DNA from: Actinacidiphila rubida
GTDB taxonomy: Bacteria > Actinomycetota > Actinomycetes > Streptomycetales > Streptomycetaceae
Assembly: GCF_900110255.1 (NCBI RefSeq)
Contig: NZ_FODD01000036.1
Span: 25,809 to 89,808 of the forward strand
Reading direction: 5' to 3'
Length of the DNA: 64,000 bases
Shown here piece after piece: positions 7,046 through 14,430 of this stretch. Position 1 is the stretch's first letter, and every line of letters starts with the position of its first letter. The position numbers and the translations under genes are program-made. Below the pieces are notes generated by a model. The model was not told the origin of the DNA. It saw only the letters and a program-made list of their open reading frames with translations, and ran no database searches.

Positions 7046-8536
7046 TCACCGCGCGCCCCGGCCGTCGTCCCCGGCCGCCGGCGCGCTGCCGCCGGGCGGC
7101 GATGCGGGCTCGAGGCGGCCGAGTGAACGGTCCGCGACGGTGACGGCCAGGTACAGCACGGCGACGGCGAGCAGGAACCACGCGAGGTGGTGCAGCCCGA
7201 CGGTGTCCGCGCGCTGCCCGAAGACGACGCCGCTCGCGGCGGACGCGACGATCGCGCCGAGGTAGCCGAACGTGCGCAGCAGTCCCGCGGACGAGCCCAT
7301 GCGCTCCGGATCGGCCTGGTGGAACACGGCGTTCTGCAGGGCGAGGCTGTTGAGGCCCTGCGGCACGCCGAAGACGACCGCCACGCCCGCGAGCAGCCAC
7401 ACGCTGGTCCCGGAGTGCAGGATCAGCAGCAGGGCGCAGGCCACGACCTGGCCCCCGGCCCCGACCAGGAACTTGGCGCGCAGGCCGCGCCGCCGCCCGG
7501 TGACGGAGGAGACGACGATCGCCGTGGCGAACAGCGGGAGCTGGGCGAGGCCCGCCTGCGAGGCGGACAGGCCGCGTCCCTCCTCCATCCACTGGGTGTA
7601 GCCGTACAGGAAGGCGTACGAGACCACGTACGCCAGCAGGGCCCGCGCGTACGTGGTGAGCAGCGGGCGGTTGCCGCCGAGCACCCGCACGTCGATGAAC
7701 GGTTCCGGCGCGCGCAGTTCGCGCCACACGAAGGCGCCGCCGACCGCGGCGACCGGCGCCAGCAGCCAGGCGTGCCCGGCGTCGGGGTTCATCAGGAACA
7801 GCAGCAGGCTGACCAGCGGCACCGCGAACAGCACCATGCCGGGCAGGTCGAGGCGGGCCGCGCGTCGCGGACCGTCCGCTGACGCCGCCGGCGGGGGCGG
7901 CGCCGTCCTGGGCAGGCGGGTGGCGCCGAGCACCAGTCCGGCCGCTGCGAGGGGGATGTTGACGGCCAGGGTCGCGCGCCAGCCGCCCAGGCCGATGAGC
8001 AGACCGCCGAGGCTCGGGCCGACCACGGCGATGGTCTGCGTCGCGACCGCGAGCCCGGCCAGCACCCCGGCCGGGCTCTGCTGCCCGGTGCGCCTGGCCT
8101 CGCTGCGGATCAGGTACATCGCGGCCGGGTAGCCGGCGCAGGTGCCGAAGCCGAGCAGCACGCGTGCGGCGATGAGGACGCCGAGGCCGGGCGCGAGCGA
8201 GCCGACGACGCCGGCGATGCCGGTGAGCGCCGTCCCGGCCAGGAACAGGCGGCGCGGCCCGAAGAGGTCGATCAGCCGTCCGACGACGGGCTGGCCGATC
8301 GCCGTGGCGAGGTAGAGCGCCGAGATCAGCCAGGCGGTGCGGGAGGGCGGTGCCCCGAAGGCCGCGCCGATCGGCACCAACGACACCGAGATGATGGAGG
8401 AGTTGACCGGGTTGAGGATCGACCCGAGCATCATGGGGGCCAGCAGCCGCCGGTCGAAGGCCCCGTTCGCGGGCCCGCCGCGGCCGCCGCCGGTCAGGCG
8501 TGCGAGGCGGGCCAGGCGTATCGGCCTGGTGCTCAC
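7046..8536 (-). CDS. MFS drug-efflux transporter, DHA2-like
   Basis: A 496-residue transporter with about 14 hydrophobic segments. It carries the MFS loop motif G-R-L-I-D-L-F-G-P-R-R and the G-P-S-L-G-G-L-L-I-G motif typical of antiporters. A short Pro/Gly-rich hydrophilic tail ends the protein. The GTG start at 8536 overlaps the marR stop in a GTGA junction, so translation is coupled. MarR control by a small aromatic or lipophilic ligand, with export by this protein, is the usual logic. The substrate is not readable. Confidence 0.92.
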   Translation of the reverse strand: MSTRPIRLARLARLTGGGRGGPANGAFDRRLLAPMMLGSILNPVNSSIISVSLVPIGAAFGAPPSRTAWLISALYLATAIGQPVVGRLIDLFGPRRLFLAGTALTGIAGVVGSLAPGLGVLIAARVLLGFGTCAGYPAAMYLIRSEARRTGQQSPAGVLAGLAVATQTIAVVGPSLGGLLIGLGGWRATLAVNIPLAAAGLVLGATRLPRTAPPPPAASADGPRRAARLDLPGMVLFAVPLVSLLLFLMNPDAGHAWLLAPVAAVGGAFVWRELRAPEPFIDVRVLGGNRPLLTTYARALLAYVVSYAFLYGYTQWMEEGRGLSASQAGLAQLPLFATAIVVSSVTGRRRGLRAKFLVGAGGQVVACALLLILHSGTSVWLLAGVAVVFGVPQGLNSLALQNAVFHQADPERMGSSAGLLRTFGYLGAIVASAASGVVFGQRADTVGLHHLAWFLLAVAVLYLAVTVADRSLGRLEPASPPGGSAPAAGDDGRGAR

Positions 8537-8982
8537 GACTGCGCGAGCCGGTCGAGCAGTGCCATGGCCTCGATGACGGTCCCGCGTTCCGCCTCGGTCA
8601 GGCGCTCCTGCAGGACCCGGGTCAGCCACTCCTCGCCGATCCTGCGGGAGTCCGCGAGGAACGCCAGGCCCGCCTCGGCGACCGAGACCACCTGGCGTCG
8701 CCCGTCGTCCGGATCGGGACGGCGCGTCACCAGCCGCCGCTCCTCCAGGACGGCGACGGCGGCCGCCACCGACTGGTGGCGGACCCGCTCGGCCGCGGCC
8801 AGCTCGCTCACCGAGGCGTCGCCCTCCTTGTCCAGGCGGCTGAGCACCGACAGCTGCGACGGCGTGAGGTCGCTGGTGTCGTACGTCGTCCGCAGTCTCC
8901 GGCGCAGCCGGCTCAATGCCACGCGCACGTCGCGCGCGGCCCGCACGGCCGACTCCGCCACGCCCTCCGTCGAATCGCTCAT
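8533..8982 (-). CDS. MarR-family repressor
   Basis: A 149-residue winged-helix regulator. L-T-P-S-Q-L-S-V-L-S-R-L begins the DNA-binding region, the recognition helix region is V-R-H-Q-S-V-A-A-A-V-A-V-L-E, and the wing contains D-P-D-D-G-R-R, a MarR hallmark. It is the first gene of the operon with the MFS transporter. A near-perfect palindrome lies 14 bases upstream of its ATG, consistent with autoregulation of the whole unit. Confidence 0.94.
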   Translation of the reverse strand: MSDSTEGVAESAVRAARDVRVALSRLRRRLRTTYDTSDLTPSQLSVLSRLDKEGDASVSELAAAERVRHQSVAAAVAVLEERRLVTRRPDPDDGRRQVVSVAEAGLAFLADSRRIGEEWLTRVLQERLTEAERGTVIEAMALLDRLAQS

Positions 8983-8995
8983 ACCGTCACCCTAG

Positions 8996-9019
8996 GTTAT
9001 GCAGTCTGGACTGCGCAAC
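8996..9019. promoter_or_regulatory. MarR operator palindrome
   Basis: An 11-base inverted repeat with a 2-base centre: GTTATGCAGTC at 8996-9006 and GACTGCGCAAC at 9009-9019, 9 of 11 positions complementary, with the inner six perfect. It lies just upstream of the marR start. On the minus strand a TAACCT -10-like element overlaps its proximal end, so binding would block the promoter. Assignment to this MarR rests on position and symmetry. Confidence 0.7.
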
Positions 9020-9224
9020 TGAAACTGGACAGCCCAGCCTGTACATCTGCGGCCGCGACCGCGAGGCCGTCCGGACACGAGGACGCCCCGCTCGCCGGTG
9101 GGCGGAGCGGGGCGCCGGTGGTGCGGTGGCATGTCGAGCGATGCCACGTGGTGTGGTGTCTCGTGATGTGCCGGCGCCGAGATGCGGCGTGGCCGGCGGG
9201 GGAGCGGGGCGGAGGCCCCGGGGA

Positions 9225-9533
9225 TCAGCGGCCGGAGTCCGGGCCGTCCTCGTCCGGGTCGACATCGTCGGGGCCGGTGAAGTCGGGGCTGCTGAAGCCG
9301 GGGCTGGAGAAGCCGGCCTCCTCGGGCACCAGGTCCCCCGCGTCCTCGGCCTCGTAGTCCGGGCCTTCGAACGGCGGCACCACGTAGTCCGGCACCTTGA
9401 AGTCGCCGATGGTGTCGTCGGGGCCGGTGAAGTCCGGGCTGGAGAAGTCGGGACTGGAGAAGCCGGGGCTGGAGAAGTCCCCGCCGTGGTCCTGGGACTC
9501 CCCGCCGTCCGCTGTTCCCGCTGCGTCGTTCAT
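9225..9533 (-). CDS. acidic F-S-S-P-D repeat protein of unknown function
   Basis: A 102-residue strongly acidic protein without cysteine, signal peptide or membrane segment. It is built from five-residue units F-S-S-P-(G/D) and F-T-G-P-D. One block at about residues 20-40 and a second at about 74-90 flank a middle segment with the looser D-F-K-V-P-D-Y-V-V-P-P-F-E-G-P-D-Y pattern. Single aromatics spaced about five residues apart in an Asp/Pro/Ser background suggest an intrinsically disordered chain. The ATG at 9533 has a strong GGAGGGG site six bases upstream, which supports real translation. I do not recognise a family. It is divergent from the L36 paralogue at 9775. Confidence 0.7.
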   Translation of the reverse strand: MNDAAGTADGGESQDHGGDFSSPGFSSPDFSSPDFTGPDDTIGDFKVPDYVVPPFEGPDYEAEDAGDLVPEEAGFSSPGFSSPDFTGPDDVDPDEDGPDSGR

Positions 9534-9774
9534 CGCTGACCCCTCCGCCTCTGCCGCCCCTGCCGGCCCGCCGGCTGCGCAGGAATGAACGCGGCACCGC
9601 CGCCGTTAACCTGCCAGCACGAACAGTACGGCCTGACCAGGGCGTGCGGGACGTGCACCGAAAAACGGCCGGCACGGCCGGGGACGCCTCCCGCGGCCCC
9701 GCCACGCGGGCCGATCCGAGGCCGTCGCGTCTCCCTCGCGAGGGACCTCATGAGGAGAAAGGCATGGCATCCCG

Positions 9775-9897
9775 ATGAAGGTACGCAACTCGCTTCGCTC
9801 CCTGAAGAACCGCCCGGGGGCCCAGATCGTGCGCCGGCGCGGCAAGGTCTACGTGATCAACCGCAAGGACCCCCGCTCCAAGGCCCGCCAGGGCTGA
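9775..9897 (+). CDS. rpmJ: ribosomal protein L36, zinc-free paralogue
   Basis: A 40-residue protein starting M-K-V-R-N-S-L-R-S-L and ending R-K-D-P-R-S-K-A-R-Q-G, the L36 pattern. The Cys/His zinc ligands of standard L36 are absent, so this is the alternative (C-minus) form that replaces the zinc-binding copy under zinc limitation in Streptomyces, usually under Zur control. I see no obvious AT-rich Zur box upstream. The best ribosome binding site (AGGAG, 9753-9757) is 17 bases from this ATG. It is better placed for an ATG at 9764 opening a four-codon frame (M-A-S-R) whose TGA overlaps the rpmJ ATG. Confidence 0.93.
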   Translation: MKVRNSLRSLKNRPGAQIVRRRGKVYVINRKDPRSKARQG

Positions 9898-9967
9898 CCC
9901 GCTCGCCCGCTTCGGCCTGAGCACCAGGCCAGGGGCGGGCCCGGCAGGTCCGGTGTGGCCCGGTCGG

Positions 9968-10630
9968 TCAGGTGGAGGCGGCGCCGCACGCGCCGCCGTC
10001 CTCCGGTTCACCGGTCCCGCTGATCTCCCGCAACTGCGCGCGCGTGACCGCGGGCCCGGAGGCCGCGGCCCCCGGGGAGCGCAGGCCGGCCAGCTGGATG
10101 TCGAGGTAGCGCTGCCACGCGTCGGGCACGACCTCGCCGCCGGTCTCCACCACGCCGCGCATCCCCCAGAACAGGGCCATCACGTCGCCCAGTTCGATCT
10201 CCGGCGCCACCCGGCCCGACGCCTGGGCCGCCACCAGCAGTTCGGTGATCAGGTCCCGCAACTGCTCCACGCACGACGCCTTCGAGTGGCCGACCAGCTT
10301 GTCGGCGTAGCCGCGGTGCGTGCTGAGGGACCGGCCGACGACCCGCACGAACGCGTCCAGGCCCGCCCCGTCCGGCAGTTCCAGCGCGGTGCGCGCCTCC
10401 ACCACCAGCTCGCGGAGCATCTCCGCGGCGATCTCGTCGACCAGGGCCTGCTTGTTGGGGAAGCGCCGGTAGACGGTGCCGACCCCGACTCCCGCGCGGG
10501 AGGCGATCAGCTCCATGCTGGCGTCCGTGCCGAACTCCGCCAGCACCTCCCGGGCGGCCGCCACCACCAGCTGGTGGTTGCGCACCGCGTCCCGGCGCAA
10601 CGGCCGGGCCTGCGCGTCGGTGGCGGCCAT
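9968..10630 (-). CDS. TetR-family repressor of the adjacent efflux gene
   Basis: A 220-residue TetR regulator. The helix-turn-helix runs from R-N-H-Q-L-V-V-A-A-A-R-E-V-L-A-E-F-G through S-R-A-G-V-G-V-G-T-V-Y-R-R-F-P-N-K. The C-terminal half is the ligand-binding region with the M-A-L-F-W-G-M-R-G-V segment common in the subgroup. ATG 10630 has GGAG at good spacing. It follows the MFS gene by 68 bases on the same strand and probably shares its promoter, where two matching operators are found. Confidence 0.92.
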   Translation of the reverse strand: MAATDAQARPLRRDAVRNHQLVVAAAREVLAEFGTDASMELIASRAGVGVGTVYRRFPNKQALVDEIAAEMLRELVVEARTALELPDGAGLDAFVRVVGRSLSTHRGYADKLVGHSKASCVEQLRDLITELLVAAQASGRVAPEIELGDVMALFWGMRGVVETGGEVVPDAWQRYLDIQLAGLRSPGAAASGPAVTRAQLREISGTGEPEDGGACGAAST

Positions 10631-10698
10631 GCTCACTCCGATCGTCCCTGTGCGGCCGCGCGGGTGGCGGATTCCCCGGTCCGTCCACCCGCGCGCTG

Positions 10699-12219
10699 TC
10701 ATTCGGCGCTCTCGCCCACGACCGTACCGCGCGCGGCCGGTGCCGTCTCCGTTCCGGCGGTGGCCCCTACGGGGGCGCCGGGCCGGTCCGTGCCGACCGC
10801 GAGCTGCTCGGCGTCGCCGCTGACCGCGATCCGCGTGGAGTGCCGTGCCACCGGGATCAGCGTGGCGGCGAAGGCGGCCACCAGCAGCGCTCCGCCGAGC
10901 ATCGCGAAGCCGTGGGTGTAGCCCGCCTCGCGCGGCAGGCCGTCGGCCGCCGGGCTCGCCGTCACGACGCTGGCCATCAGCGCGGCGCCGATGGAGCCGC
11001 CGATGGTGCGGATGTTGGCGTTCATGCCGCTGGCCACGCCGGTCTGCTCGGCCGGCACGGCGCTCACGATGAGACTGGACATCGCGGCGAAGGCCAGGCC
11101 GAAGCCGGCGCCCATGATCGCGGTGGCCAGGTACAGCTCCCAGGTCTGGGTGTGGGCGAACGCCAGCAGGGCCATCGACACGGCGCCGACCAGGGCGCCG
11201 AGCAGCACCACGATCTTGCCGCCGAAACGGGCGGCGAAGCGGTTGGAGACCATGCCCACCAGGAACATCGTCACGCTCATCGGGAGCAGGATCAGGCCGG
11301 ACTGCGTGATGCTCGCGCCGAAGCCGTAACCGGTGGACTTGGGCGACTGCACGAACTCGGGCAGGAACGCGAAGACCGCGTACATCCCGACGCCGAACAG
11401 CAGTGCCACCAGGTTGTTGGTCCACACCGCCGGGCGGCGCATCATCCGCATGTCGATCAGTGGCGTCGCGGACCGGCGCTCGACCTCGACCCAGCCCACG
11501 GCCAGCACGGCCGCGGCGGTGAACAGGCCGATGATCCGGCCGGAGCCCCAGCCCCACACGGGAGCCTGGCTCAGCGCGACCAGCAGGGCCACCAGCCACG
11601 CGGACAGCAGCAGCGCGGGCGCCCAGTTGATCCGGCCGGGCGTGGTCACCGGGGACCGCGGGATGACCACGGCCGCGGCCACGGCGGCCACGATCGTGAG
11701 GATCATCGGCAGCCAGAACAGCCAGTGGTAGTCGAGCGCGTTGACGATGGGGCCGGCCAGCACGATGCCCAGGCCCGCGCCGACCGCGCTCAGCGAGGCG
11801 ATGGCGCCGACGGCGCTGCTCAGCTTCTCGCGCGGGAACTCGTCGCGGACGATGCCGAAGGCCAGTGGCAGCACGCCGCCGCCGATGCCCTGGATGACCC
11901 GCGCGATGATCATGACCTGCACGTTGCTGGCGAGCGCCGCCAGCAGCGAGCCGGCGGCCAGCGCGCCGAGGGTGGCGACGAAGACCCGCTCCTTGCCGAC
12001 CATGTCGCCGATGCGGCCCATGATCGGGGTGAATATCGAGGCCGACAGCAGGTACGCGGTCAGCACCCAGGTCACGGTGTTCTGCGTGGTGTGCAGATCG
12101 GCCTGGATGGTCGGAAGCACCGGGGTGACCAGGGACTGCAGCAACGCGTACGCGGTGACACTCGCCGCCAGGACCACAAAGGTCACCTGGTGGTGGGTGC
12201 GCCGTGTCTCGGACGCCAT
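10699..12219 (-). CDS. MFS multidrug transporter, 14-TMS DHA2 type
   Basis: A 506-residue transporter with about 14 membrane segments. Visible motifs are T-P-V-L-P-T-I-Q-A-D-L in TM1, G-R-I-G-D-M-V-G-K-E-R in the first loop, and V-I-Q-G-I-G-G-G-V-L-P-L-A. The C-terminal 40 residues form a hydrophilic Ala/Thr/Gly tail. AAAGGAG precedes ATG 12219. It is first in a two-gene operon with the TetR gene, whose protein probably represses it. The substrate is unknown. Confidence 0.92.
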   Translation of the reverse strand: MASETRRTHHQVTFVVLAASVTAYALLQSLVTPVLPTIQADLHTTQNTVTWVLTAYLLSASIFTPIMGRIGDMVGKERVFVATLGALAAGSLLAALASNVQVMIIARVIQGIGGGVLPLAFGIVRDEFPREKLSSAVGAIASLSAVGAGLGIVLAGPIVNALDYHWLFWLPMILTIVAAVAAAVVIPRSPVTTPGRINWAPALLLSAWLVALLVALSQAPVWGWGSGRIIGLFTAAAVLAVGWVEVERRSATPLIDMRMMRRPAVWTNNLVALLFGVGMYAVFAFLPEFVQSPKSTGYGFGASITQSGLILLPMSVTMFLVGMVSNRFAARFGGKIVVLLGALVGAVSMALLAFAHTQTWELYLATAIMGAGFGLAFAAMSSLIVSAVPAEQTGVASGMNANIRTIGGSIGAALMASVVTASPAADGLPREAGYTHGFAMLGGALLVAAFAATLIPVARHSTRIAVSGDAEQLAVGTDRPGAPVGATAGTETAPAARGTVVGESAE

Positions 12220-12247
12220 GGCACTCCTTTCCCGTGAGAAGCTGAAG

Positions 12248-12303
12248 CGGAACTGTGATTCCGTTAACCGCTCCAGGCTAGCCCATCTGGAATGCCGATT
12301 CCG
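12248..12303. promoter_or_regulatory. two TetR-type operators in the MFS promoter
   Basis: Two similar palindromes share the pattern GGAA(C/T)-N4-ATTCCG: 12248-12263 with TGTG at its centre, and 12288-12303 with GCCG at its centre. Their centres are exactly 40 bases apart, so they lie on the same face of the helix. A TAGCCT -10-like element on the minus strand lies between them. The outer half-sites also pair (GAAGCGGAA at 12244-12252 with TTCCGCTTC at 12299-12307). These are the likely sites of the TetR protein. Confidence 0.68.
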
Positions 12304-12377
12304 CTTCGTGGCGGCCCCGCCGGGTGCGGGAAAGAGCACATCTGAAGCGGGAACAAACCGGAGGCGCACGCCGGCGT

Positions 12378-13664
12378 TCAGCCGCCGGCCCCGGACTCCC
12401 GGCGCCGCCCGCGCAGGAAGTCCTGCTCGGCGGCGTTGCCGGTCCGGCTGAGCGCCTCCGCGTAGGCGTCCGCCGCCTCCGCGCTCCTGCCGAGCCGGCG
12501 CAGCAGGTCCGCCCGCACCGCGTGCAGCAGGTAGTAGCCGCCGAGTTGGGTCGCCAGCGCGTTCACCAGCGCCAGCCCCGCGGCCGGGCCCTCGACCTCG
12601 GCGACCGCCACGGCCCGGTGCAGCGCCACGACCGGACTCGGCGCGATCGCGGCCAACTGGTCGTACAGCACCACGATCTGGCGCCAGTCGGTCTGCTCCG
12701 CGGAGGGCGCTTCGCTGTGCACCGCGTTGATCGCCGCCTGGATCTGGTAGGGGCCGGGCCTGCCCAGCCGCAGGCAGCGGCGCACCAGTTCCCGGCCCTC
12801 GGCGATCTCCGCCGCGTCCCAGCGGCCGCGGTCCTGGTCGGCGAGCAGCACCAGCCCGCCGTCCGCGGCGACCCGGGCCGCTCGCCGTGCGTCCGACAGC
12901 AGCATCAGTGCCAGCAGCCCCAGCGCCTCGGGCTCGTCCGGCATCAGCGCCACCAGCAGCCGCCCCAGCCGGACCGCCTCCGCGCACAGCGGCTCGCGGA
13001 CCAGCCGGTCGCCCGAACTCGCCGCGTAGCCCTCGTTGAAGACCAGGTAGACCACCGCCAGCACCGCCCGCAGCCGGTCGGGCAGTTCACTCTCGCGCGG
13101 CACCCGGTACGGGATGCCGGCCTTGCGGATCTTGGCCTTGGCCCGCACCAGGCGCTGGGCCATGGTCGGTTCGGGCACCAGGAACGCGCGGGCGATCTCG
13201 GCCGTGGTGAGGCCGCCCAGCAGCCGCAGCGTCAGGGCCACCCGGGCGCCGGGGGACAGGGACGGGTGGCAGCAGGTGAAGATCAGCCGCAGCCGGTCGT
13301 CCCGCACGGCGCCCCCGTCCTCTCCCGTGTCGCGGCCGTCCCCGGCCCTGGCCGCCATCAACGCGGCCGCCTCGGCCTGCCGTTCGCCCCTGGTGGCCTC
13401 GCGCCGCAGCCGGTCGAGGGCGCGGTTGCGCGCGGTGGTGATGATCCACCCGGCCGGGCTCGGCGGCAGTCCGGCCCACGGCCAGCGCGCCACGGCCACG
13501 GTGAACGCGTCCTGGACGGCCTCCTCGGCCACGTCGATGTCGCCGAAGACGCCGACCAGGACGGACACGGCGCGCCCGTACTCCGCCCGGAAGACCTCCT
13601 CGATCCGCCGGCCCGGCACCTGCTCGTCCCGGCCGTCCCGCCGCCCGCGCGCAGCCAGCGTCAT
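12378..13664 (-). CDS. ECF sigma factor with C-terminal TPR-like extension (ECF42 type)
   Basis: A 428-residue protein. The first about 190 residues hold sigma region 2 (V-F-R-A-E-Y-G-R-A-V with D-I-D-V-A-E-E-A-V-Q-D-A-F) and region 4 (G-L-T-T-A-E-I-A-R-A-F-L-V-P-E-P-T-M-A-Q-R-L-V-R). The remaining about 230 residues are the helical extension found in ECF42 sigma factors, with L-V-F-N-E-G-Y and A-I-N-A-V-H-S. This family is regularly paired with a DGPF/YCII protein, as here (13772-14119). No anti-sigma factor is nearby, as expected for this group, whose C-terminus takes the regulatory role. Confidence 0.92.
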   Translation of the reverse strand: MTLAARGRRDGRDEQVPGRRIEEVFRAEYGRAVSVLVGVFGDIDVAEEAVQDAFTVAVARWPWAGLPPSPAGWIITTARNRALDRLRREATRGERQAEAAALMAARAGDGRDTGEDGGAVRDDRLRLIFTCCHPSLSPGARVALTLRLLGGLTTAEIARAFLVPEPTMAQRLVRAKAKIRKAGIPYRVPRESELPDRLRAVLAVVYLVFNEGYAASSGDRLVREPLCAEAVRLGRLLVALMPDEPEALGLLALMLLSDARRAARVAADGGLVLLADQDRGRWDAAEIAEGRELVRRCLRLGRPGPYQIQAAINAVHSEAPSAEQTDWRQIVVLYDQLAAIAPSPVVALHRAVAVAEVEGPAAGLALVNALATQLGGYYLLHAVRADLLRRLGRSAEAADAYAEALSRTGNAAEQDFLRGRRRESGAGG

Positions 13665-13771
13665 CGCCCCTTTCCGTCCTTCCCGCCCTGCCGGTCCCCC
13701 GCGCGGCCGGGCGCTCCGTCCCCGCCGCCCGGGCGGGAGGAGCGGGATCCGGCCACTTCGGTGCCGTCGTG

Positions 13772-14119
13772 TCAGCCGTCCACGAACGGGCGGACCTCGA
13801 TCGGCAGCGGGATCGCCGTCGCGGCCCTGCGGCCCCACTCCAGGGCCTCGTCCAGGTCGGCGGCTTTCACGATGCAGATGCCGCCGAGGTACTCCTTGCC
13901 CTCGATGAAGGGGCCGTCCGTCATGACCGTCTCGCCGTCGGTCACCCGCACCACGGTGGCGGTGTCCGGCGCGTGCAGGCCGCCGGCGAAGACCCAGGCC
14001 CCCGCCGCCTTCAGCTCGTCGTGGAAGGCCGAGACGCCCTTCATGATGGCCTCGAGCTCGTCGGGGGCGGGCGGCGTCGCGCCGGTGGGGGTGACCACGC
14101 TCAGCAGGTACTGCTTCAT
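13772..14119 (-). CDS. YCII/DGPF-family protein, ECF42 partner
   Basis: A 115-residue ferredoxin-like-fold protein with the family motif D-G-P-F-I-E-G-K-E-Y-L-G-G at about residues 68-80. DGPF proteins almost always sit beside ECF42 sigma factors and may be their targets or sensors; the biochemical role is not settled. AGGAGC precedes ATG 14119. It is transcribed with the sigma gene, 107 bases upstream of it. Conserved His is replaced in parts of this family and I cannot assign catalysis. Confidence 0.9.
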   Translation of the reverse strand: MKQYLLSVVTPTGATPPAPDELEAIMKGVSAFHDELKAAGAWVFAGGLHAPDTATVVRVTDGETVMTDGPFIEGKEYLGGICIVKAADLDEALEWGRRAATAIPLPIEVRPFVDG

Positions 14120-14223
14120 GGTGTGCTCCTCGGTTCGGCCACCGGCCCTTCGCCGGTGTCCCACCTTCTACACGAACGGGGTCCCGCCGGATCGACACCC
14201 GCGCCGGTCGATTTCCGGCGAGG

Positions 14224-14252
14224 TTTACACGCGGTCCCCGGCGCGCTAACTT
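14224..14252 (+). promoter_or_regulatory. sigma-70-like promoter for the isoprenyl transferase gene
   Basis: TTTACA at 14224-14229 and TAACTT at 14247-14252 are separated by 17 bases, a good vegetative promoter. The predicted start site falls around 14259, on the first base of the palindrome described next. The leader to the GTG at 14431 would be about 170 bases and shows no gene. The remaining gene-free bases from 14120 serve the divergent YCII gene. Confidence 0.55.
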
Positions 14253-14258
14253 GCACCT

Positions 14259-14274
14259 GTGGGAGCGCTCCCAC
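14259..14274. promoter_or_regulatory. CebR-type operator
   Basis: A perfect 16-base palindrome, GTGGGAGCGCTCCCAC. Its core TGGGAGCGCTCCCA (14260-14273) is identical to the CebR box, the site of the LacI-family cellobiose regulator of Streptomyces. It covers the predicted transcription start of the promoter at 14224-14252, the ideal place for repression. No cebR or cellobiose transporter gene is visible in the window, so the regulator would act in trans. Confidence 0.75.
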
Positions 14275-14430
14275 GATACGCACCGCCCGCACCACCAGCC
14301 ACCCGGCCTGCCGCGCCCTTTCCTTTCCCCGCACCGGCGGCAGGCCGGGTTCACGTGGCGCGTCCCCGCCGTCGGTCCCGGACGCCGAGCGTGGCCGCCC
14401 GTAAGCTCAGGGTGGCGAAAGGAGCGAGTC

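Noticed and set aside
8916..9539. A plus-strand frame across the pentad-repeat gene
   Set aside because: The minus-strand frame has the ribosome binding site and ordered repeats; the plus frame reads the repeat as V-G-A-A-E-A-G chains without a start signal.
9585..9920. A 111-codon frame overlapping rpmJ
   Set aside because: rpmJ is certain from sequence; the larger frame has no motif and ends in Gln/Pro/Gly low complexity.
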